A stretch of DNA of 64,000 nt from Pseudogemmobacter bohemicus (lineage in GTDB: Bacteria; Pseudomonadota; Alphaproteobacteria; Rhodobacterales; Rhodobacteraceae): positions 1,310,976 to 1,374,975 of the forward strand of contig NZ_QNHG01000002.1 in assembly GCF_003290025.1 (NCBI RefSeq), given 5' to 3'. The position numbers and the translations under genes are program-made. How positions within the stretch are numbered: position 1 is the stretch's first letter; each line of letters begins with the position of its first letter. The notes below the pieces were generated by a model. It ran no database searches and had not been told where the DNA came from. It saw only the letters and a list, made by a program, of their open reading frames with translations. Below, one piece after another: positions 53,846 to 63,686 of the stretch.

Positions 53846-55710
53846 GCCGGGGTCTCCCCTGATGGGTCTGCGGGCTGGTCGTCCAGCCCGATAAAGCCGC
53901 CCGATTGCCGCGCCCAGAACCGGGCGTAAAGCCCGTTTTGCGCCAGCAGTTCCGCATGCGTGCCCTGCTCGGCCACGCGGCCATCATCCAGAACCACGAT
54001 CCGGTCCATCTCGGCGATGGTCGACAGTCTGTGGGCAATCGCGATCACGGTCTTGCCCTGCATGACGCCGTAAAGCGCGGCCTGGATCGCGGCCTCGGCC
54101 TCGGAATCCAGCGCCGAGGTCGCCTCGTCGAGGATCAGGATGGGCGCGTCTTTCAGGATCACCCGCGCCAGCGCCACCCGCTGCCGCTGGCCGCCGGAAA
54201 GCTTGACGCCACGCTCGCCGACATGAGCGTCATAACCCTTGCGGCCCTGCGGATCTTCCAGCCCCAGGATGAATTCATGCGCATCGGCGCGTTTCGCGGC
54301 CAGGATCATCTCGTCATCCGAGGCCTCGGGGCGCCCGTAAAGGATGTTGTCACGGACCGAACGGTGCATCAGCGAGCTGTCTTGCTGCACCATGCCGATC
54401 AGACGGCGCAGGCTGTCCTGCGTCACCTGCGTCACATCCTGGCCGTCGATCAGCACCTCTCCGCCCTCAGCGTCGTAGAAGCGCAGGATCAGTTTGACGA
54501 GCGAGCTCTTCCCGGCGCCCGACCGCCCCACCACGCCGATCTTCTCGCCCGGATGGATCACCAGGTCGATGCCCTGGATGCCGCCCGCCTCGCGCCCGTA
54601 ATGGTGGCGCAGATCCTTCAGCTCGATCAGCCCCTGGCGATATTCCAGCGGTTTCGCGCCTGTCACATCGGTCAGCTGGATCGGCTGGGTGATGGTCTGC
54701 ATGCCCTCCTGCACCACGCCCAAAGCCTGGACGAGGCCGGAAAAGGCCCACATGATCCAATAGGTCATATTGGTCAGCCGCAGAACCAGCGCCGAGGCGG
54801 CGGCCACGGTGCCGGTCGAGGCCTCGCCATTGGTCCATAGCCACACCGCCCAGGCGATGATCGCGACGATCATCAGCCCGTTCAGCACCGTCAGTGTGAC
54901 ATCCATCACCGTGATGATCCGCATTTCCTTCTGAAAGGTTGTGCGGGCGTTCTCGATGGCCTCTTTCGCGTAAAGGATTTCGCGGTTGTGATGGGCGAAA
55001 AGCTTCACCGAATGGATGTTGGAATAGGCGTCGACCACGCGGGCGGTCACCGCCGATCGCGCATCCGAGCTGGCAATCGCGGCAGGGCCCGCGCGGCGGA
55101 TCGTCCAGCGCACAAGGCACATGTAAAGGCCGAACCATATAAGAAGGGGCAAGAGCAGGCGCGGATCGGCCTCGGCCAGCATCAGCCCCGCACCGACAAT
55201 GGTGACCGAGGAAAACGCAACCGCATCAAAGGTCTGGAACACGGCATCACCCGCCGCAGGCGGCGTTTGCATGATGCGGTTCGCGATGCGTCCGGCGAAA
55301 TCGCTTTCAAACCAGCCGACGGGCTGGCGGATCACATGGCGATGCGCGCGCCAGCGGATCATGGTGCCGAAATTCGGCAGGATGGTGTTATGCAGCAAAG
55401 CGACCGAGCACAGTTCCAGTATCGGCCGGATGACCAGCAGCGCCAGCGCGACAGCGCCGGTCTCCAGCCCGTGCTGGGCGAAGAATTCTTTCGGCCCGGT
55501 TGCAACCATCAGGTCGATCAGCCGCCCCAGATACCAGATCAGCGCCACTTCGATGAATGCAGAGGCCACCGACAAAGTGCCGGTTACCGCAAAGACCTTG
55601 CGGAAGGGGCGGATATAGTCCCTCAGCCAGGGCCAGAGCCTCGTGGGCGGGGTATCCGTCTCGGTATAGGTGGCATAGGGGTCTACAAGCCCCTCGAAAA
55701 AGCGAAACAT
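53842..55710 (-). CDS. ABC exporter half-transporter (subunit 1 of pair)
   Basis: 622 residues, same plan as its partner: membrane domain to about 340, Walker A GRSGAGKSSLVKLIL near 400, LSGGQRQRVALARVIL and LILDEATSALDSE. The N-terminal 30 residues (FFEGLVDPYATYTETDTPP) are a cytosolic extension typical of this alphaproteobacterial pair. Both halves retain consensus ATP sites, so neither is an obvious degenerate partner. Confidence 0.95.
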   Translation of the reverse strand: MFRFFEGLVDPYATYTETDTPPTRLWPWLRDYIRPFRKVFAVTGTLSVASAFIEVALIWYLGRLIDLMVATGPKEFFAQHGLETGAVALALLVIRPILELCSVALLHNTILPNFGTMIRWRAHRHVIRQPVGWFESDFAGRIANRIMQTPPAAGDAVFQTFDAVAFSSVTIVGAGLMLAEADPRLLLPLLIWFGLYMCLVRWTIRRAGPAAIASSDARSAVTARVVDAYSNIHSVKLFAHHNREILYAKEAIENARTTFQKEMRIITVMDVTLTVLNGLMIVAIIAWAVWLWTNGEASTGTVAAASALVLRLTNMTYWIMWAFSGLVQALGVVQEGMQTITQPIQLTDVTGAKPLEYRQGLIELKDLRHHYGREAGGIQGIDLVIHPGEKIGVVGRSGAGKSSLVKLILRFYDAEGGEVLIDGQDVTQVTQDSLRRLIGMVQQDSSLMHRSVRDNILYGRPEASDDEMILAAKRADAHEFILGLEDPQGRKGYDAHVGERGVKLSGGQRQRVALARVILKDAPILILDEATSALDSEAEAAIQAALYGVMQGKTVIAIAHRLSTIAEMDRIVVLDDGRVAEQGTHAELLAQNGLYARFWARQSGGFIGLDDQPADPSGETPA

Positions 55711-55770
55711 TTTTGCACCCGGAATTGTCGGGGGTGTCTATACGCTTTTGGCGCGAAAGGGAACTGCGGC

Positions 55771-56937
55771 TCAGGGCAGAGCCAGCAGTGCGTCTCTGCC
55801 GAGGGTCAGATCCGAGGCGAGCCAGGCCTCTTTCAGCGCAGCCAGCCGCTGGCCAAGCGCGGGGCCGGCATGGTCGGCCATCAGATCGGCGGCGGTGACC
55901 GGAAAGCGGGCAGCGGCGCCGCGGGCGATCGCGGTCTCCCATCCCGGCGGGGGCGGGGTCCCGATAAGCGCCGCACGCGCGAGGACTGCATCCGTCGCGG
56001 TCTCCGCCCCCAGGACATGGCCGAGGCGCGAGGGGGCGCCGCCTTCCAGCGTGGCCTCACGCAGGCGGGTCATGCCGGCGGCCTCACTGCGCGACAGGCG
56101 CAGGGCGCGGCCCAGAGTGTCACCGCCGATGACCGCAAGGCGGCGGGGCCAGCGGGGCGGGCGGCCTGCCTCCAGATGCACCAGAAGCGCGATATGGCGG
56201 GCATCGGCCCCCGGCAGGGTTTCGCGCAAAACGCCTGACGCCTGCATCGCGGCCAGCGCCGGGGCGGGGTCGGGGGCGGAAAGCAGCTTCTTCATCTCGG
56301 TCCCGACGCGTTCGCGCGAAAGCGTCGCGATGCCCTCTGACAAAGCGGCGCAGGCGGAAAGGCTGTCCGGGTCAGGCCCCTGATCCGGATCACCATACCA
56401 GGCGTAAAAGCGGAAAAACCGCAGGATGCGCAGGTAATCCTCGCGGATGCGGGCCCCGGCCTCGCCGACGAAACGGATATGGCGGGCCAGCGCGTCGGCA
56501 AGGCCGCCGCCCAGCGGGTCGGTCACCGTGCCATCGGAACCGGCATAAAGCGCGTTCATGGTGAAATCGCGCCGCATGGCATCGTCTTCGATCCGGTCGG
56601 CAAAGGCCACCACGGCGCGGCGCCCATCGGTTTCGACATCGCGCCGCCATGTGGTGATCTCATAGGGTTCATCACCGATGATCACGGTGACGGTGCCATG
56701 GTCGATGCCGGTCGGCACGACGCGCAGCCCTGCCGCGCGGGCGAGTTCCATCACGCGCGCGGGCCGCGCATCGGTCGAGATGTCGATATCGGCAACCGGG
56801 GCACCGATCAGCGCGTTCCGGACGCAGCCCCCCACCGCCAGCGCCTGATGGCCGGCCGCTTGCAGCAGATGAAACATCTGCTGGCTTTCCGGACGGGTGA
56901 GCCACTCGCCCGCTATTCTGGTGCCGCTGACCTTCAT
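55771..56937 (-). CDS. cca: CCA tRNA nucleotidyltransferase / poly(A) polymerase family
   Basis: 388 residues. The class II nucleotidyltransferase head shows VGGCVRNALIGAPVADIDISTDA (seen in part), MRRDFTMNALYAG and the RNA-binding region following RILRFFRFYAWYG. Adds or repairs the 3' CCA of tRNA. Class II CCA enzymes and poly(A) polymerase cannot be separated without structure; a single-copy gene in alphaproteobacteria usually serves CCA addition. Start overlaps the Nudix stop by 4 bp. Confidence 0.9.
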   Translation of the reverse strand: MKVSGTRIAGEWLTRPESQQMFHLLQAAGHQALAVGGCVRNALIGAPVADIDISTDARPARVMELARAAGLRVVPTGIDHGTVTVIIGDEPYEITTWRRDVETDGRRAVVAFADRIEDDAMRRDFTMNALYAGSDGTVTDPLGGGLADALARHIRFVGEAGARIREDYLRILRFFRFYAWYGDPDQGPDPDSLSACAALSEGIATLSRERVGTEMKKLLSAPDPAPALAAMQASGVLRETLPGADARHIALLVHLEAGRPPRWPRRLAVIGGDTLGRALRLSRSEAAGMTRLREATLEGGAPSRLGHVLGAETATDAVLARAALIGTPPPPGWETAIARGAAARFPVTAADLMADHAGPALGQRLAALKEAWLASDLTLGRDALLALP

Positions 56938-57575
56938 GGCAGGTCCCGCTCGGCATAGCGCCCGGCAAGGCCGCGCAGGATGCGTGCAGTGGCGCCCCAG
57001 ATATACCACGGCCCCCAGGGCACGATGTAATAGCGCCGCCAGGTGCCGCGCCACATCCGCCGCTCGATCGAATAGCGCGGGATCGAGAGGAGATGCTCCA
57101 GCGGCACGGTGAAGATCTCATCGACCTCGCCGGCCTCCGGGCGCGGTGTGAAGGGGGCCTCGATCAGCCCCAGCACCGGGGTGACCTGGAAACCGGTCAC
57201 CGTCTCATGCTCGGGCAGGCGGCCGAGGACCCTGACCCGGGCGGGGTCAAGGCCGGTTTCCTCCCATGCCTCGCGCAAAGCGGTGGCCTCGGGGCTGGCA
57301 TCGCCCGCATCGGTCTTGCCGCCCGGAAAGGCGATCTGGCCGGGATGGTGTTTCAGCTGCGAGGACCGTTTCGTCAGCATGACCCGCGCGCCATCCGGGG
57401 CTGCAAGCCCGGGCATCAGTACGGGGATCAGCACGGCGGCCGGGCGCAGTTTGCGCCCCTCGGGCAGGCGGATGCCGGGATTGAGGTCGTAATCCGACGA
57501 AGCGGCCCCCGACGCGGCTGATCCGGGCCGGGTCAGGAGCTGGCGCAGGATTTCAGACGTCGGATCAGCCGGCAT
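56934..57575 (-). CDS. Nudix hydrolase, CoA pyrophosphatase-like
   Basis: 213 residues from ATG 57575. Nudix box GGKTDAGDASPEATALREAW followed by EETGL is intact, preceded by VMLTKRSSQLKHHPGQIAFP, the CoA-pyrophosphatase (NUDT7/YeaB) signature. Cleaves CoA to 3',5'-ADP and phosphopantetheine. The frame is open upstream from TTG 57602. Part of hslO-nudix-cca, each overlapping the next. Confidence 0.92.
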   Translation of the reverse strand: MPADPTSEILRQLLTRPGSAASGAASSDYDLNPGIRLPEGRKLRPAAVLIPVLMPGLAAPDGARVMLTKRSSQLKHHPGQIAFPGGKTDAGDASPEATALREAWEETGLDPARVRVLGRLPEHETVTGFQVTPVLGLIEAPFTPRPEAGEVDEIFTVPLEHLLSIPRYSIERRMWRGTWRRYYIVPWGPWYIWGATARILRGLAGRYAERDLP

Positions 57576-58578
57576 TGCCGTCGGCGGCGGCTGTGCCCTC
57601 AAACCCCAGCGTCGCCGGATCCATCTCGTAATGCGCGCCGCAGAACTGGCAATCGGCAGTGACGCGGCCTTCGGGCGTCGTCATATGCATGATGTCCTTC
57701 TGGCTGTAGATCGAGAGCGTGTTGCGCACCTTGTCTTCCGAGCAGGAGCAGCCGAAGCGCAAAGGTTGCGCGTCGAATACGCGGGGCTGTTCCTCATGGA
57801 AAAGCCGCACCAGCAGCTCGGTCGGGGCCACATTCGGGCCGATCAGTTCCAGCGCCTCGACGGTGTCGAGGAGGTGATTGGCGCGGTTCCAGTCCTCGGC
57901 CGGCGCGCCCGAGAGGATATCGGCATGGGTCAGAAGCCCGCCATCGCCCGAGCCCTCTGCCGCCGCCACGCCGCCGGTCTGCGGCATATGTTGCAGCATG
58001 ATGCCGCCGGCGCGCCAGCCGGTCTCGCGCCCCGGCTCGCGGCTTTTGCCGAAGCTGAGCGCGAAACGGGTCGGGATCTGTTCCGATTGCGCGAAATAGG
58101 TTTCGGCGCAGGATCTGAGGCTGCCGCCCGCGATGGGGGTAAAGCCCTGATAGGGCAGCATCCCCTCGCCCTGGTCGAGCATGACCGCAAAGAATCCTTC
58201 GCCGATCAGCGAAAAGGGGGCGTCGGTTTCCGTGACGCTGTCGGCATCATAGCTGGCATAGGCGCGGATGCGGGCCGGTTCGCCCTCTTCGGTCGGGCCG
58301 TAATAATCGGTGGCGATCAGCCGGGCCGGGCCCTTGCCACGGATCTGCAGCGAGAGTTTCCAGCGCAGTTTGATCGTCTGCCCGATCAGCGCGGTCAGCA
58401 GCGCACATTCCGCCACCAAAGCCTCGATGGCGGGCGGGTAATTGTGTTTCGACAGCACCTGGTCGAGCACGCCGTCCAGCCGCGCCACCCGGCCACGAAT
58501 GCCGCTGAGGTCAAGCTGGAACGGCAGGACGGTATCATCCCATGCGATTTTGGAGCCGATCTGGTTCCCGGTTGCCAT
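57565..58578 (-). CDS. hslO: Redox-regulated chaperone Hsp33
   Basis: 337 residues. N-terminal Hsp33 fold (LRGRVARLDGVLDQ-like region, GPTEEGEPARIRAYA) and C-terminal zinc switch with CSCSEDKV and ADCQFCGAHYEMD supplying four cysteines. Oxidation releases zinc and activates the holdase. The ATG at 58578 removes a basic, unlikely leader present in the longer frame. It overlaps the Nudix gene by 11 bp. Confidence 0.95.
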   Translation of the reverse strand: MATGNQIGSKIAWDDTVLPFQLDLSGIRGRVARLDGVLDQVLSKHNYPPAIEALVAECALLTALIGQTIKLRWKLSLQIRGKGPARLIATDYYGPTEEGEPARIRAYASYDADSVTETDAPFSLIGEGFFAVMLDQGEGMLPYQGFTPIAGGSLRSCAETYFAQSEQIPTRFALSFGKSREPGRETGWRAGGIMLQHMPQTGGVAAAEGSGDGGLLTHADILSGAPAEDWNRANHLLDTVEALELIGPNVAPTELLVRLFHEEQPRVFDAQPLRFGCSCSEDKVRNTLSIYSQKDIMHMTTPEGRVTADCQFCGAHYEMDPATLGFEGTAAADGNAG

Positions 58579-58832
58579 AAGTTTATCCTCGGGCGCGGAA
58601 GATGCGCTTTTCTGGGGGGCTGAGGCCCTGGCAGGGCTTGCGCTTCGCGCCCTCCGGATCAAAGCCTTGCCCATCGCAATGGGCTCTGGCAAGGCTTTGA
58701 CCAGATTTCGGGTCGAAGAACGAAGGACCAGGGGCGGAAAGTGGGTTCGGTGTTCGGATTCAGGGGCCTATATAGGGGCGAAGCGGCGGGCAACCAAGGG
58801 GCCTGCTCTTTGGACAGCCTGCTGGGGGCGTG

Positions 58833-59279
58833 ATGATCAGACGATATGGCGAAGCGGTGAGATCGGGGCAGAGCTATCGCCGCCGCCCCGGGGCCTATGC
58901 TGTTTTGTGGCGGGAGGGGCGGATTCTGACCACCTTCCAGCAAAGCCCGGTGCCGGAATTCCAGCTGCCGGGAGGCGGGATCGATCCGGGTGAGAACCCG
59001 CTGGCGGCGCTGCATCGCGAGGTATTCGAAGAGACCGGCTGGGCGATCAGCGCGCCGCGCCGGATCGGGGCTTACCGGCGGTTCACTTACATGCCGGACT
59101 ATGAGTTCTGGGCCGAGAAGGTCTGTACGGTCTGGCTGGCGCGCCCGATATTGCGGCATGGGCCGCCGACCGAGCCTGGCCATTCGGCGGTCTGGCTGGA
59201 ACCCGGCGAGGCGCTGGCGCTGTTGGGAGGCGAGGGAGATCGCGCGATGCTGGCGCGGGTGTTGTCGGGCCGGGGGTGA
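58833..59279 (+). CDS. Nudix hydrolase, unknown substrate
   Basis: 148 residues; GTG 58830 and ATG 58833 both follow GGGGG, and I pick the ATG. Nudix box GGGIDPGENPLAALHREVFE followed by ETGW is complete. YEFWAEKVCTVWLARP and HSAVWLEPGEAL surround it. Divergent from hslO. Substrate cannot be inferred; probably a nucleoside diphosphate derivative. Confidence 0.9.
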   Translation: MIRRYGEAVRSGQSYRRRPGAYAVLWREGRILTTFQQSPVPEFQLPGGGIDPGENPLAALHREVFEETGWAISAPRRIGAYRRFTYMPDYEFWAEKVCTVWLARPILRHGPPTEPGHSAVWLEPGEALALLGGEGDRAMLARVLSGRG

Positions 59280-59329
59280 GGCGGGGGCCAGGAGGGCGGG
59301 GACCAGGACAGCGGGGGCCAGCCCCCGCA

Positions 59330-59344
59330 CCCCCGGAGTATTTA
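59330..59344. repeat. Intergenic palindrome-associated motif CCCCCGGAGTATTTA
   Basis: It follows a GC-rich inverted repeat (GCGGGGGCCAGCCCCCGC). The reverse-orientation counterpart lies at 61559-61573. I recall similar GC-block plus AGTATTT units in many Rhodobacteraceae intergenic regions. Confidence 0.6.
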
Positions 59345-59395
59345 GATCAAGAGGAAGCAGGCGGGGCAGGGGCCGGGAGGCCAGAGGCTGGCGGA

Positions 59396-60019
59396 TCAGA
59401 GGCCGGCTTCCCCGGGGGTGAGCAGACCCTCGGCGACGAGGCGGCGCGCAAGGCCCTGCCAGGTCTCGACCTGGTGGGTGCGCCAGCCGCGGTTTGCGGC
59501 GGTCACGATATTCTCGGCGCGGTCATCGGCGAAGAGAAGGCGGTCGGGGGCGATGCCGCAATCCGCCTCGACATGGGCGTAGAGCACGGGGTCGGGCTTC
59601 ACCAGCCGCAGCCGGCCGGAAATATAAAGCCGGTCGAACTCTGCAAGAAAGCCGTAGCGCGTCAGGGCGTGGTCCCAGCTTTCATCCCCGAAATTTGTCA
59701 GGGCGAAGACCGGGATGCCTTTCGCGCGCAAGCAATCGCGCAGGCGGATGGCGCCTTCGATCGGCGGCGAGGCGATATCATGCCAGCGGTCGTACCAGAG
59801 CCGGATCGCGCCCGCATGGGCGGGATGGCGCCCGGCCAGGGCCTCGACGCTGGCGCGAAACGGTGCGCCGGCATCGACGGCCTCGTTCATCTGCGCAAGG
59901 CCGGTCTCGGCAAAGAGCGCGCGGCGGCGGTCCTCGCCGATCTCGCGGTCGTAGAAACCTTCGGGATCCCAGCGGAGCAGGACATTGCCGATGTCGAAGA
60001 TGACCGCTTCGGGTTTCAT
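59396..60019 (-). CDS. HAD-family hydrolase (subfamily IA, YihX-like)
   Basis: 207 residues. Motif I is IFDIGNVLLRWDP, motif II VFALTNFGDES, motif III region GRLRLVKPDPVLY and motif IV LLFADDRAENIV. The IGN variant resembles the YihX/epoxide-hydrolase N-terminal type of phosphatase. Shares a 4-bp overlap with the upstream transporter gene. Substrate unknown; cytosolic. Confidence 0.92.
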   Translation of the reverse strand: MKPEAVIFDIGNVLLRWDPEGFYDREIGEDRRRALFAETGLAQMNEAVDAGAPFRASVEALAGRHPAHAGAIRLWYDRWHDIASPPIEGAIRLRDCLRAKGIPVFALTNFGDESWDHALTRYGFLAEFDRLYISGRLRLVKPDPVLYAHVEADCGIAPDRLLFADDRAENIVTAANRGWRTHQVETWQGLARRLVAEGLLTPGEAGL

Positions 60020-60978
60020 GCTTTCTTCCGTTTGTTGAGGATCGCCTCGCGCCAGACGATATAGATGCCCGATCCGCAGATCAGGGCGATGCCGGCCCAG
60101 GAGGTGAGGTCGGGCCAGGTGCCGAAAATGGTGACGCCCCAGAAAATCGCCATCGGCATGCCGGTATAGTCGAAGGGGGCCAGAATTGCGGCCTCGGTGG
60201 TGCGATAGGCCTGGGCAACCATCAGCCCGCCGATCACCACGCAGCAGCCGGTCAGCAAAAGCCAGGGGATATCGGCGGCGGGCGGCCAGATCCAGGGGCG
60301 GAGCAGAAAGCTCCAGAGTTCATTACCGGTGTCGAACCTGCCATCGCCGCTGATCAGGCCCATGGTCAGAGACAGGATGATGAAGCCCGAGATGACATAG
60401 AAAGAGAAGGCCATCGCGGTCTCGGTCTCGCGCATCGACCGGGTCATCAGGTTGCCGATCGCATAGAGGAGCGAGGAGAGGAGGACGAGGAAGGCCGCGC
60501 CTTGCAACATGCCGGCGCCGGGCCGCAGGATCAGGAAGGTCCCGATCAGGCCCAGAAAGACCGCGAACCAGCGCCGGGGTCCGACCCGCTCATGCAAGGC
60601 GAGGACGGAGAGCGCGGTGACCATCAGCGGGCTAGTATAGGAAACCGCGGCGGCATCGGCCATCGGCATCACGGCAAGCCCGGTATAATAGGCCGAATTC
60701 GAGACGAGGATCACGAAAACCCGGGTCAGATGGCCGAGGGGCCTGCGCGTGCGCAGCTGCGCGAAGCCGCGCCGGGAGCGGGCGATCAGGAACAGCAGCA
60801 CCGTCATCCCGACCAGCGAGCGGATCAGAATGATCTGATGCAGCGCATAGCCGCCGGCGAGATGCTTGATCGCCATATCATTGACCGAAAAGAGCGCGGT
60901 TCCGCCTGCCGCGAGCAGGATACCGGTCAGAACCGGCGAGGGGCCGGACGGTCCGGCATGGGGTAAGGGCGTCGACAT
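60016..60978 (-). CDS. EamA/DMT-family transporter
   Basis: 320 residues with ten predicted hydrophobic helices in two EamA repeats (SVNDMAIKHLAGGYALHQII near the start; APFDYTGMPMAIFWGVTIFG in the second). Inner-membrane exporter or uptake carrier of metabolites such as amino acids or nucleobases; the specific substrate is unclear. ATG 60978 directly precedes the first helix region. In operon order DUF188-EamA-HAD. Confidence 0.9.
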   Translation of the reverse strand: MSTPLPHAGPSGPSPVLTGILLAAGGTALFSVNDMAIKHLAGGYALHQIILIRSLVGMTVLLFLIARSRRGFAQLRTRRPLGHLTRVFVILVSNSAYYTGLAVMPMADAAAVSYTSPLMVTALSVLALHERVGPRRWFAVFLGLIGTFLILRPGAGMLQGAAFLVLLSSLLYAIGNLMTRSMRETETAMAFSFYVISGFIILSLTMGLISGDGRFDTGNELWSFLLRPWIWPPAADIPWLLLTGCCVVIGGLMVAQAYRTTEAAILAPFDYTGMPMAIFWGVTIFGTWPDLTSWAGIALICGSGIYIVWREAILNKRKKA

Positions 60979-60991
60979 GATGACGGCAGGT

Positions 60992-61471
60992 TCAGCCCGA
61001 TTTTCCGCCCGCGTCTGTCCTGCCCGCGACATCGGCACGGCGCAAGACGCGATCCAGCGTTTCCAGAAACCGCGAACGGTCGGCTTTCGAGAATGCCCTC
61101 CCGCCCCCCTGCCGGAACGGATCGGCCGACCGCAGATCCGCCATCAGATCGCGGGTGGCGAGAACCGAGCCGATATTTCTCTCATGCAGCTCCTCGCCAT
61201 TGGGCTTGACCACAAAGGCGCCGCCCTCAATCACCCGCGCGGCAAGGGGGATGTCCGAGGTCACCACCACATCGCCGCGCCCGGCATGATCTGCAATCCA
61301 GCGATCGGCCTCATCCAGTCCCTGACCGACATAGACCGAAGAGACCAGCGGATTGGCCGAGGGTCGGATGCCGCCATTCGAGACGAGCACCATCGAAATG
61401 CGCAGCCGGCTCGCGACCTGTTCAGCCTCGGATTTGACCGGGCAGGCGTCGGCGTCGATGTAAAGCGTCAT
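60992..61471 (-). CDS. DUF188/YaiI family protein
   Basis: 159 residues. [40 protein letters not shown] and [13 protein letters not shown] are the DUF188 hallmarks (PIN-like fold with conserved Asp residues). Function is not established; the fold suggests a nuclease. First gene of a three-gene operon, 13 bp before the EamA gene. Confidence 0.93.
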   Translation of the reverse strand: MTLYIDADACPVKSEAEQVASRLRISMVLVSNGGIRPSANPLVSSVYVGQGLDEADRWIADHAGRGDVVVTSDIPLAARVIEGGAFVVKPNGEELHERNIGSVLATRDLMADLRSADPFRQGGGRAFSKADRSRFLETLDRVLRRADVAGRTDAGGKSG

Positions 61472-61558
61472 TGCGGCCTCACTCTGGTCTTTTTGCTGAT
61501 GACCGAAGCCACCGGCGCGGACAGTCAGAGACAGATGAACAGCCCTTTCATCTGTCCT

Positions 61559-61573
61559 TAAATATCCCGGGGG
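61559..61573. repeat. Intergenic motif TAAATATCCCGGGGG
   Basis: Counterpart of the motif at 59330-59344 in the opposite orientation (consensus TAAATAYYCCGGGGG), followed by a GC-rich imperfect palindrome GGCCCTGAAAGGGCC. Confidence 0.6.
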
Positions 61574-61619
61574 AGAGGCCCTGAAAGGGCCGGGGGGGGG
61601 CGCGCCCCCTCTGTCGCGT

Positions 61620-62450
61620 TCAGCCCCTCAGCGCATCGACATGGAAGGAGATGTGGTCTTCTATGAAAGAAGACACGAAGAAATAGCTGTGATCATAGCC
61701 TTTCTGCATCCGGAAGGTCCCGCCCTGGCGGCGTTCGGTCATGGCGCCGGCAAGGGCTTCGGGTTTCAGCAGGTCGATGAACTGATCCGAGGTGCCCTGG
61801 TCGATCAGCACCGGCCCGTCAAAGCCGCGTTTGCGCATCAGGGCCGAGGCGTCATGCGGCGCCCAGCTGCTCTCATCCGCGCCGAGATAGGCGGTGAACT
61901 GTTTGCGGCCCCAGTCCGAGGCCATCGGGTTGCAGATCGGCGAGAAGGCCGAGACCGAAGAGAAGCGGCCCGGAAAGCTCATCGCGATGGTCAATGCGCC
62001 GTGGCCACCCATGGAATGGCCGGTGATCGCCTGCAGGCCTTCCTCCAGCGGGAAGGCGCGGAACACCAGATCTGGCAGCTCGTCCGTAACATAATCCCAC
62101 ATCTTGTAGTGTTTTGCCCAGGGGCCCTCGGTCGCATTCACATAGAAACCGGCGCCCTGGCCCAGATCATAGGCATCATCATTGGCGACTTCCGCGCCGC
62201 GCGGGCTGGTATCGGGGAAGATCAGCGCGATCCCCGCCTCGGCGGCCCAGCGTTGCGCGCCTGCCTTCACCATCGCATTCTCATGCGTGCAGGTCAGGCC
62301 CGAGAGATACCACAAAAGCGGCACCGGCCCATCCTCGGCCCCTTCGGGCAGGAAGAGGCCGAAGGTCATATCGGTCCGCGTGGTCTCGGATGCATGGGTG
62401 TAAACGCCCTGCACGCCGCCAAAGCACCGGTTCTCCGAAATCGTCTTCAT
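61620..62450 (-). CDS. fghA: S-formylglutathione hydrolase
   Basis: 276 residues, alpha/beta hydrolase. [16 protein letters not shown] near 142 has the Ser nucleophile; [11 protein letters not shown] supplies Asp and [11 protein letters not shown] the His. Hydrolyses S-formylglutathione to formate and GSH in glutathione-dependent formaldehyde detoxification. Relatives are often beside a zinc alcohol dehydrogenase, not seen here. Lies 30 bp after the broken mbfA. Confidence 0.96.
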   Translation of the reverse strand: MKTISENRCFGGVQGVYTHASETTRTDMTFGLFLPEGAEDGPVPLLWYLSGLTCTHENAMVKAGAQRWAAEAGIALIFPDTSPRGAEVANDDAYDLGQGAGFYVNATEGPWAKHYKMWDYVTDELPDLVFRAFPLEEGLQAITGHSMGGHGALTIAMSFPGRFSSVSAFSPICNPMASDWGRKQFTAYLGADESSWAPHDASALMRKRGFDGPVLIDQGTSDQFIDLLKPEALAGAMTERRQGGTFRMQKGYDHSYFFVSSFIEDHISFHVDALRG

Positions 62451-62480
62451 GGTCGCTCCTCTTTCGTCTCCGGTCCGGTC

Positions 62481-63550
62481 TCAGGCCCGTATCCGGGTCT
62501 GATCCGGCATTGGCGCCACCATGGAGATATTGCCCTGCGGGGGCAAGAGGCGGGGCGCGCGGGCGCAAAGGGTCTGGCCGCCGCCGATCAGCACGCCCGC
62601 GGCAAAGACCAGCGCGCCGCCCGGCACGACCTGAAATACCGCGCGCAGGAAGGGCGTCTCCATATAGCGGTTCTGGATCCAGGCGATGGCCCAGAGCTCA
62701 ACAAACACCACGATCATCGCGATGGTGGTGGCAATGTGGAAATCCGGGATCAGATGGGGCAGCGCATGGCCCAGCCCGCCAAGTGCCGTCATCACGCCGG
62801 TCGCGATGCCGCGTTTGACCGGGCTGCCGCGCCCCGAAATCCGGCCGTCATCCGCTGCGGCCTCGGTGAACCCCATCGGGATCCCCGCGCCGACCGAGGC
62901 CGCCAGCCCCACCAGAAAGGCCGTATGGGTGTCTTGCGTCGTAAAAACCGTGGCGAAGATCGGCGCCAGCGTCGAGACCGATCCATCCGTCAGCCCCGCA
63001 AGCCCCGGCTACACCCAGGTCAGGATGAACTGGCGTTTCTCGGTCTGCGTCTCGGCGGCGGTCGCATCATCATCAAGATGGGCCTCGGCCAGCCGGTCCG
63101 CCGCGCGCTCATGCTGCGATTCCGCCTGGGCCAGATCGCCAGGCAGCTTGCGCGTCGCCGCATCGGTCGCGGTCAGGGCAGGCTTTCGTAAAAGGCGCCG
63201 GCCTCGCGCTCCATCTTCGCGGCCGCGCCGCGGATCTTTTCCAAAGACATCTGCGCGCTCAGCCAGACCGGCTTGCGCATATGGAACCCGGCTACATGCT
63301 CGCGCCGGATCAGCGGGATCGCCTGGCCGAAGCGGCTGGTGTAAAGGTCGATCAGCGCGCGGCGATGACCGTCTTCCTCGGTCGCCATGCCATCGAACAC
63401 CGCCGCACCGGCGGGATATTCCGCCCTGAGCCGGTCGGCATAATGGCGATAGATGCGGGCATCATCCTCTTCCGAGGAAATTGCCAGCGCGAGAATCTCG
63501 GCTTCTGACAGATCCCGGAGGCGGCGGCGGGAGGAGAGGGAGGCCAACAT
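62481..63550 (-). pseudogene. mbfA: Iron exporter MbfA (rubrerythrin domain plus VIT1 domain), broken
   Basis: Frame 1 (63550-63173) gives a ferritin-like domain with ExxH-type motifs (ISSEEDDARIYRHYADRL, GMATEEDGHRRALID). It ends at a TGA just after FYES. One base off, the frame continues LTATDAATRKL, then AEAHLDDDATAAETQ and RQFILTWV, where a TAG (63009-63011, likely from CAG) stops it. Beyond it, PGLAGLTDGSVSTLAPIFAT and GIPMGFTEAAADDG are the VIT1-type transporter. So one frameshift and one nonsense mutation separate two halves of a known membrane iron exporter. Confidence 0.88.
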
Positions 63551-63686
63551 TGCCGTGCTCCATTCTGTCCGGACCGGCGGCGCGCCTGCCCGTCTGCATA
63601 ATCAGCAGCTAAAATACCCTTCCAGAACGCAAATGAAACGCCTTATGGTTGCCAATATTCTGACCCGGAGCCATGATGCCCCTGTT

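Noticed and set aside
61641-63191. 516-codon frame antisense to fghA and mbfA
   Set aside because: His/Arg-rich, spans the lesions of the opposite pseudogene, no motif.
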